64,000 nt of DNA from Clostridium sp. AF15-31 (GTDB taxonomy: Bacteria; Bacillota; Clostridia; Lachnospirales; Lachnospiraceae), in contig NZ_QTXL01000009.1 of assembly GCF_003461625.1 (NCBI RefSeq), positions 37,765 through 101,764 of the forward strand, given 5' to 3'. The notes under the pieces are model-generated. The model was not told the DNA's origin. It saw only the letters and a list, made by a program, of their open reading frames with translations, and ran no database searches. Shown here piece by piece: positions 60,848 through 64,000 of this stretch. A program made the position numbers and the translations under genes. Numbering within the stretch: position 1 is the first letter of the stretch; the number at the start of each line of letters is the position of its first letter.

Positions 60848-61783
60848 ATGCAGATAAGTATAATTTTGCTCGGAAAACTTGTTAACTTTTTTATTATGAT
60901 CCTGCTTGGTTTTATTCTTGTCAACAAACATATATTAAATGCTTCTGACAGCAGGATCCTGTCTATCATTGTAGTATATCTGGTGATGCCCTGCGCCATA
61001 ATAAATTCATTTGAAATTGGCTTTACAAAAGAAAAACTGCAGGGACTATTATTTTCCGCTGTTCTTGCAACCATTATACATATTCTTCTATTGATTTTTA
61101 TAAATATCGGAAGGAAACTCTGGCACTGGAATACAGTTGAATGTGCCACTGTCATGTATTCCAACTCGGGAAATATGATAATCCCACTTGTAAATGCTAT
61201 GCTGGGTACCGACTATGTACTGTATTCATGTGCATTTATGTCTGTACAGCTGATATTTCTCTGGACACACTGCAGCACCATGCTCGCCGAAAAGCCACAT
61301 ATGGAATGGAAAAAGATAATAACCAATATAAATGTAATAGCCATAATAGCCGGACTCCTGCTCTTTTTCTGCCAGATAAAACTGCCATCTGTCATACTCA
61401 CACCGGTAAAAGACATAGGAAATATGCTTGCACCTCTCAGCATGATAGTAACTGGCATGCTGATGGCTGATTCGCCGATCCGCGACAGCCTGAAAAACGC
61501 AAAACTATACATTTTCTCTGCCATCAGGCTCGTCATCTGGCCTGCTGTTTTACTGCTTATAATGTATGTAAGTCATGTATATGCCCTTATTCCAGAAGGA
61601 AGAACTTTACTCCTCATAGTATTCCTTGCCTCCATCACACCATCCGCTTCAACAATCACCCAGATGGCTCAGGTATATAACAAAGATGCTGCATACTCCG
61701 GTCTTTTAAATGTATTTACTACCTTGTTCTGTATCATAACCATGCCTTTGGCTGTCATATTGTTTTCACGGCTGATTCTTTAA
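60848..61783 (+). CDS. AEC (auxin efflux carrier) family transporter
   Basis: 311 residues with about ten spans in two five-span halves. The N-terminal half reads LGKLVNFFIMILLGFILVNK, the LVMPCAIINSF segment fits the conserved proline crossover, SNSGNMIIPLV carries the family's asparagine motif and the second half has ASITPSASTITQMAQVY. AEC proteins export organic acids such as malate or malonate, or auxin in plants; bacterial substrates are mostly unknown. Start after AGAGGT. It is a single gene, and a forward hairpin with T7 lies 190 bases after its stop. Confidence 0.88.
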   Translation: MQISIILLGKLVNFFIMILLGFILVNKHILNASDSRILSIIVVYLVMPCAIINSFEIGFTKEKLQGLLFSAVLATIIHILLLIFINIGRKLWHWNTVECATVMYSNSGNMIIPLVNAMLGTDYVLYSCAFMSVQLIFLWTHCSTMLAEKPHMEWKKIITNINVIAIIAGLLLFFCQIKLPSVILTPVKDIGNMLAPLSMIVTGMLMADSPIRDSLKNAKLYIFSAIRLVIWPAVLLLIMYVSHVYALIPEGRTLLLIVFLASITPSASTITQMAQVYNKDAAYSGLLNVFTTLFCIITMPLAVILFSRLIL

Positions 61784-61940
61784 GGACATTCCTTGCGACA
61801 CACATGTTAATCTGGTTTCCATAGGCATCCTTTTGAAATACATAATCCGTTGACGGAGTACTTCATAAAAAGTTTCTCCAGTCAATATACTTTCCCTGTG
61901 CCTCATCCACCAGAAGTCTGAGATAATCCATTTTTATCAT
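61784..61940 (-). other. possible gene remnant or short peptide
   Basis: ATG at 61940 with AAGGAG upstream opens a 25-codon frame (MIKMDYLRLLVDEAQ, ending WRNFL, stop at 61863). Past the stop, other frames continue with plausible protein sequence (DYVFQKDAYGNQINM near 61800-61850) that looks like the end of an enzyme. Together they suggest broken pieces of one or more genes in a decayed gap; no product can be named. Confidence 0.3.
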
Positions 61941-61974
61941 ATCAAGAGCTCTCCTTTTTTGTATCAATGTAATA

Positions 61975-62019
61975 GGCGTTTGCGAAACGCCACAAGCCGC
62001 ATAAATACGGCATTTTTTT
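61975..62019 (+). terminator. double hairpin with T-tract in the decayed gap
   Basis: GGCGTTT (61975-61981), GCG, AAACGCC (61985-61991) is a perfect hairpin; five bases later GCCG (61996-61999) pairs with CGGC (62008-62011), then T7. It may end the AEC transcript, or have belonged to a lost gene. Confidence 0.55.
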
Positions 62020-62077
62020 GTTACTAAAATCAAAAGTCTCCTCACGGTTTGTGATATAATGGAGTTGTTCAGAAACC

Positions 62078-62389
62078 AATTAACCACCAAAATAAAATCT
62101 ATTTCATAATTATGTTCGGATTTCTGATTCATAATCGTATAATAAAATAATTCATTTCCATTAGCTGCCAAACACTGAGCTACAATATTTTCATATAAAT
62201 ATCCCAGATTAACACTTAATTTAACAGCTTCTGATAGATTTCATTTTCTGTGAAATCCTTATCCTTAAACATCAAAGTTACAAACAAACCTGTATCATTT
62301 AAAAATAGTTTGAATCTTTTAGTTCTGCAATAAGTTCTTTGGTTTCTTTTGATGCTCTTGAAACATCAATCAATATATAGCTGTCATAT
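62078..62389 (-). pseudogene. remnant of a DUF4143-type ATPase
   Basis: Minus-strand frames here spell pieces of a larger protein: KLFLNDTGLFVTLMFKDKDF (about 62230-62316), then in another frame LSVNLGYLYENIVAQ and NGNELFYY, then NYEIDFILV (to about 62085). The order and wording match the C-terminal half of the AAA/DUF4143 ATPases common in gut Clostridia. Frame changes and stops between pieces, and lack of the Walker motifs, show it is broken. A further piece EYDSYILIDVSRASKE abuts the GNAT stop. These ATPases often lie on genomic islands. Confidence 0.6.
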
Positions 62390-62845
62390 TCATTTTTCTA
62401 AAACAAATCGTGCTACTTTAACATTTCCATCCATTTCCATAGACACTATATTAAATCCACATTTTTCTGTATAAAACTTTACATTTTCCTTTTTATCTAT
62501 GGGTGTAACTAAGGTAATTTTATCCCAATCCCTATAGTGTGATGTTACAAATCTAATTGCCTGCGTTCCAATTCCTTTTCCTTGAAACTCTGGGACAACA
62601 CACAAACACCCAACTTCATATATTCCCATTTCCACTTTTTTACAAGAAACACAACCGACCGGTTCACCATTATATAAAATTATAAATTTTGGATATTCTA
62701 TTATAGATTTTTCCATCATCTCTTTAGTCTTTCCATACGCCGGACATTCACCATATTTAATATAATCACTATAAAATGCAAAATTATAAATATCTATTAG
62801 CAATTCTGCATCCGTAATATCTGCTTTTCTATATTCAATCTTCAT
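62390..62845 (-). CDS. GNAT family N-acetyltransferase
   Basis: 151 residues from ATG at 62845, which follows GGAGAGG; an in-frame TTG two codons earlier is less likely. The acetyl-CoA loop VVPEFQGKGIGTQAI lies near residues 85-99 after the strand YEVGCLCV, and the end has the DKKENVKFYTEKCGF signature of GNAT motif B. It transfers an acetyl group to a small molecule or protein amine; substrate unknown. It is divergent from hsdS, with only 42 bases between starts, and has lower GC than most of the window. Confidence 0.88.
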   Translation of the reverse strand: MKIEYRKADITDAELLIDIYNFAFYSDYIKYGECPAYGKTKEMMEKSIIEYPKFIILYNGEPVGCVSCKKVEMGIYEVGCLCVVPEFQGKGIGTQAIRFVTSHYRDWDKITLVTPIDKKENVKFYTEKCGFNIVSMEMDGNVKVARFVLEK

Positions 62846-62887
62846 AAACAATACCTCTCCAAATTCGGATTTGTAGGGATGATGTAA

Positions 62888-64000
62888 ATGAGATTAGAAG
62901 AAATATGTACGGTCTTTACTGATGGTGATTGGATAGAAAGCAAAGACCAATCTGATGATGGGATTAGGCTGATTCAAACTGGAAATATCGGGGAAGGAAT
63001 ATACTTAGAAAAGGAAGCAAGAGCAAAGTATATATCAGAAGAAATTTTTGGAAAACTGAAATGTACAGAAATTTTTCCAGGAGATATTTTGGTTTCGAGA
63101 TTACCTGATCCTGTTGGTCGAGCTTGTATTATACCTGAGAAGGAAGAGCGCATGATAACAGCAGTTGATTGCACTATTTGTAGGCCTAATGAGTCCATTA
63201 TTAGTAAAGAATACCTTTGCTATTTTATGCGCTCAAGTGCATATTATAAAAAATTGCTTGGTAGTGTTACAGGAACGACAAGAAAAAGAATATCAAGGAA
63301 GAATTTGGGCAATGTTGAATTGGAAGTTCCTTCTAAAGAAAGACAAATGGATGTTGTTGAACAGTTGGATTGTTTAGTTAAGGTAATAGAGTCTAGAAAG
63401 CAAGAATTGCAGCTCTTAGATACCCTTATCAAAGCCCGATTTGTCGAGATGTTTGGCAGCATACACGATGGCAGATTCGATATGAAAACTTTGCTAGAAA
63501 TAGTGAATGATGATAAGAATTCAATAAAGAGAGGACCTTTTGGTGGTGCACTTAAAAAGGAGGATTTTGTCGAGGATGGTTATTTAGTGTATGAACAGAG
63601 ACACGCAATTCATAATGATTTTGAATATGCAAAATATTATATCACTCAGGAAAAATATGAGGGTATGATTGGTTTTAAGGTTGTTCCGGGTGATTTGATT
63701 ATTAGTTGTTCAGGCGTAACATTGGGGCGCATTGCAGAGGTGCCAGAAGGAGCCAAAGAAGGCATTATAAATCAAGCATTGTTGAAGTTATCACTTAATC
63801 CTCATATTATGATGAATACTTTTTTTATTCAGCAATTTAGAGGTGAAGAAATTCAAAATATACTTTTTGGCTTTAGCAGAGGAAGTGGAATTCCAAATAT
63901 GCCATCTATGAGTGAAGTAAAAGCTGTGAAGTTTATATGTCCGCCATTGGAGTTACAAAAGGAGTATTGTGATTTTGTCCACCAAGTCGACAAATCAAAA
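62888..64000 (+). CDS. hsdS: type I restriction-modification specificity subunit HsdS, 3' end outside window
   Basis: Open from ATG at 62888 (GTAGGG upstream) to the window edge, 371 codons without a stop. The first target-recognition domain (1-155) begins RLEEICTVFTDGDWIE and has RLIQTGNIGEG and GDILVSRLPDPVGRA. The central conserved helix pair follows (KERQMDVVEQLDCLVKVIES, then a KQELQLLDTLIKARFVEMFG segment). A second recognition domain starts near 195 with SIKRGPFGGALKKEDF and has GVTLGRIAEVPEG. HsdS sets the DNA sequence recognised by the HsdM/HsdR complex. The hsdM and hsdR genes must lie outside. Its GC is lower than the core genes, as usual for transferred restriction systems. Confidence 0.93.
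   Translation, partial: MRLEEICTVFTDGDWIESKDQSDDGIRLIQTGNIGEGIYLEKEARAKYISEEIFGKLKCTEIFPGDILVSRLPDPVGRACIIPEKEERMITAVDCTICRPNESIISKEYLCYFMRSSAYYKKLLGSVTGTTRKRISRKNLGNVELEVPSKERQMDVVEQLDCLVKVIESRKQELQLLDTLIKARFVEMFGSIHDGRFDMKTLLEIVNDDKNSIKRGPFGGALKKEDFVEDGYLVYEQRHAIHNDFEYAKYYITQEKYEGMIGFKVVPGDLIISCSGVTLGRIAEVPEGAKEGIINQALLKLSLNPHIMMNTFFIQQFRGEEIQNILFGFSRGSGIPNMPSMSEVKAVKFICPPLELQKEYCDFVHQVDKSK

Overview
The window looks like a chromosomal segment of a strictly anaerobic, Gram-positive gut Firmicute, most likely a Lachnospiraceae member (inference). Supporting signs are moderate-to-low GC, Gram-type ribosome sites with several TTG/GTG starts, the three [FeFe]-hydrogenase maturases (HydE, HydF, HydG), a two-gene SufBC-type Fe-S scaffold, a CIRCE/HrcA heat-shock operator, choline-type wall-binding repeats, a sortase-like C-terminus and many Cys-lipoproteins. 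No rRNA, tRNA, CRISPR array, transposase or phage gene was seen.

Layout. 1-2060: capsule/cell-wall operon on the minus strand (tyrosine phosphatase, a 39-codon membrane peptide, LCP ligase cut by the window edge). 2136-9747: minus-strand run hydG, hydF, a 39-codon small gene, nadE, then a Na+-type ABC exporter pair. 9854-13898: three transporters (ZIP, NSS, MATE). 14177-15874: secreted wall-binding polysaccharide deacetylase. 16236-19086: purC and the SufBC pair. 19104-22679: small membrane protein, Ser/Thr kinase divergent from an HTH regulator plus LUD-domain protein, then Hsp20 under CIRCE. 22688-26971: ketopantoate-reductase-like enzyme, LysR regulator, and an unknown protein coupled to a ThrE-type exporter. 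27024-31816: TPP-riboswitch-controlled thiC, hydE and alr, with two long palindromic repeat elements sharing a core. 31817-37607: B12-type radical SAM protein with an internal minisatellite, a lysine-rich lipoprotein, GH25 muramidase, and an esterase-methyltransferase fusion. 37692-44162: four tandem paralogous lipoproteins. 44477-44860: panD. 45162-54449: a coupled minus-strand operon of a domain-permuted GH3 glycosidase, a 1391-residue vWA membrane protein, an Ig-like surface protein and a Tyr/Gly/Asn repeat membrane protein. 54787-60688: surface metallophosphoesterase, YibE/F membrane protein and a CHASE-GGDEF-PAS cyclase. 60848-64000: AEC transporter, decayed gene remnants, GNAT acetyltransferase and the start of a type I restriction S subunit.

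The most unusual items are a repeat element found in two convergent intergenic gaps (28581-28767 and 31496-31802). A roughly 65-base core is conserved, including a small hairpin whose paired bases change together between copies, while the long flanking inverted-repeat arms are unrelated in sequence but still self-complementary. Other convergent gaps (21989-22073, 44876-45027) also carry very long hairpins. Further points of interest are the GH3/vWA/Ig/Tyr-repeat operon, the esterase-methyltransferase fusion, the four-lipoprotein array and two well-initiated small genes of 39 codons.
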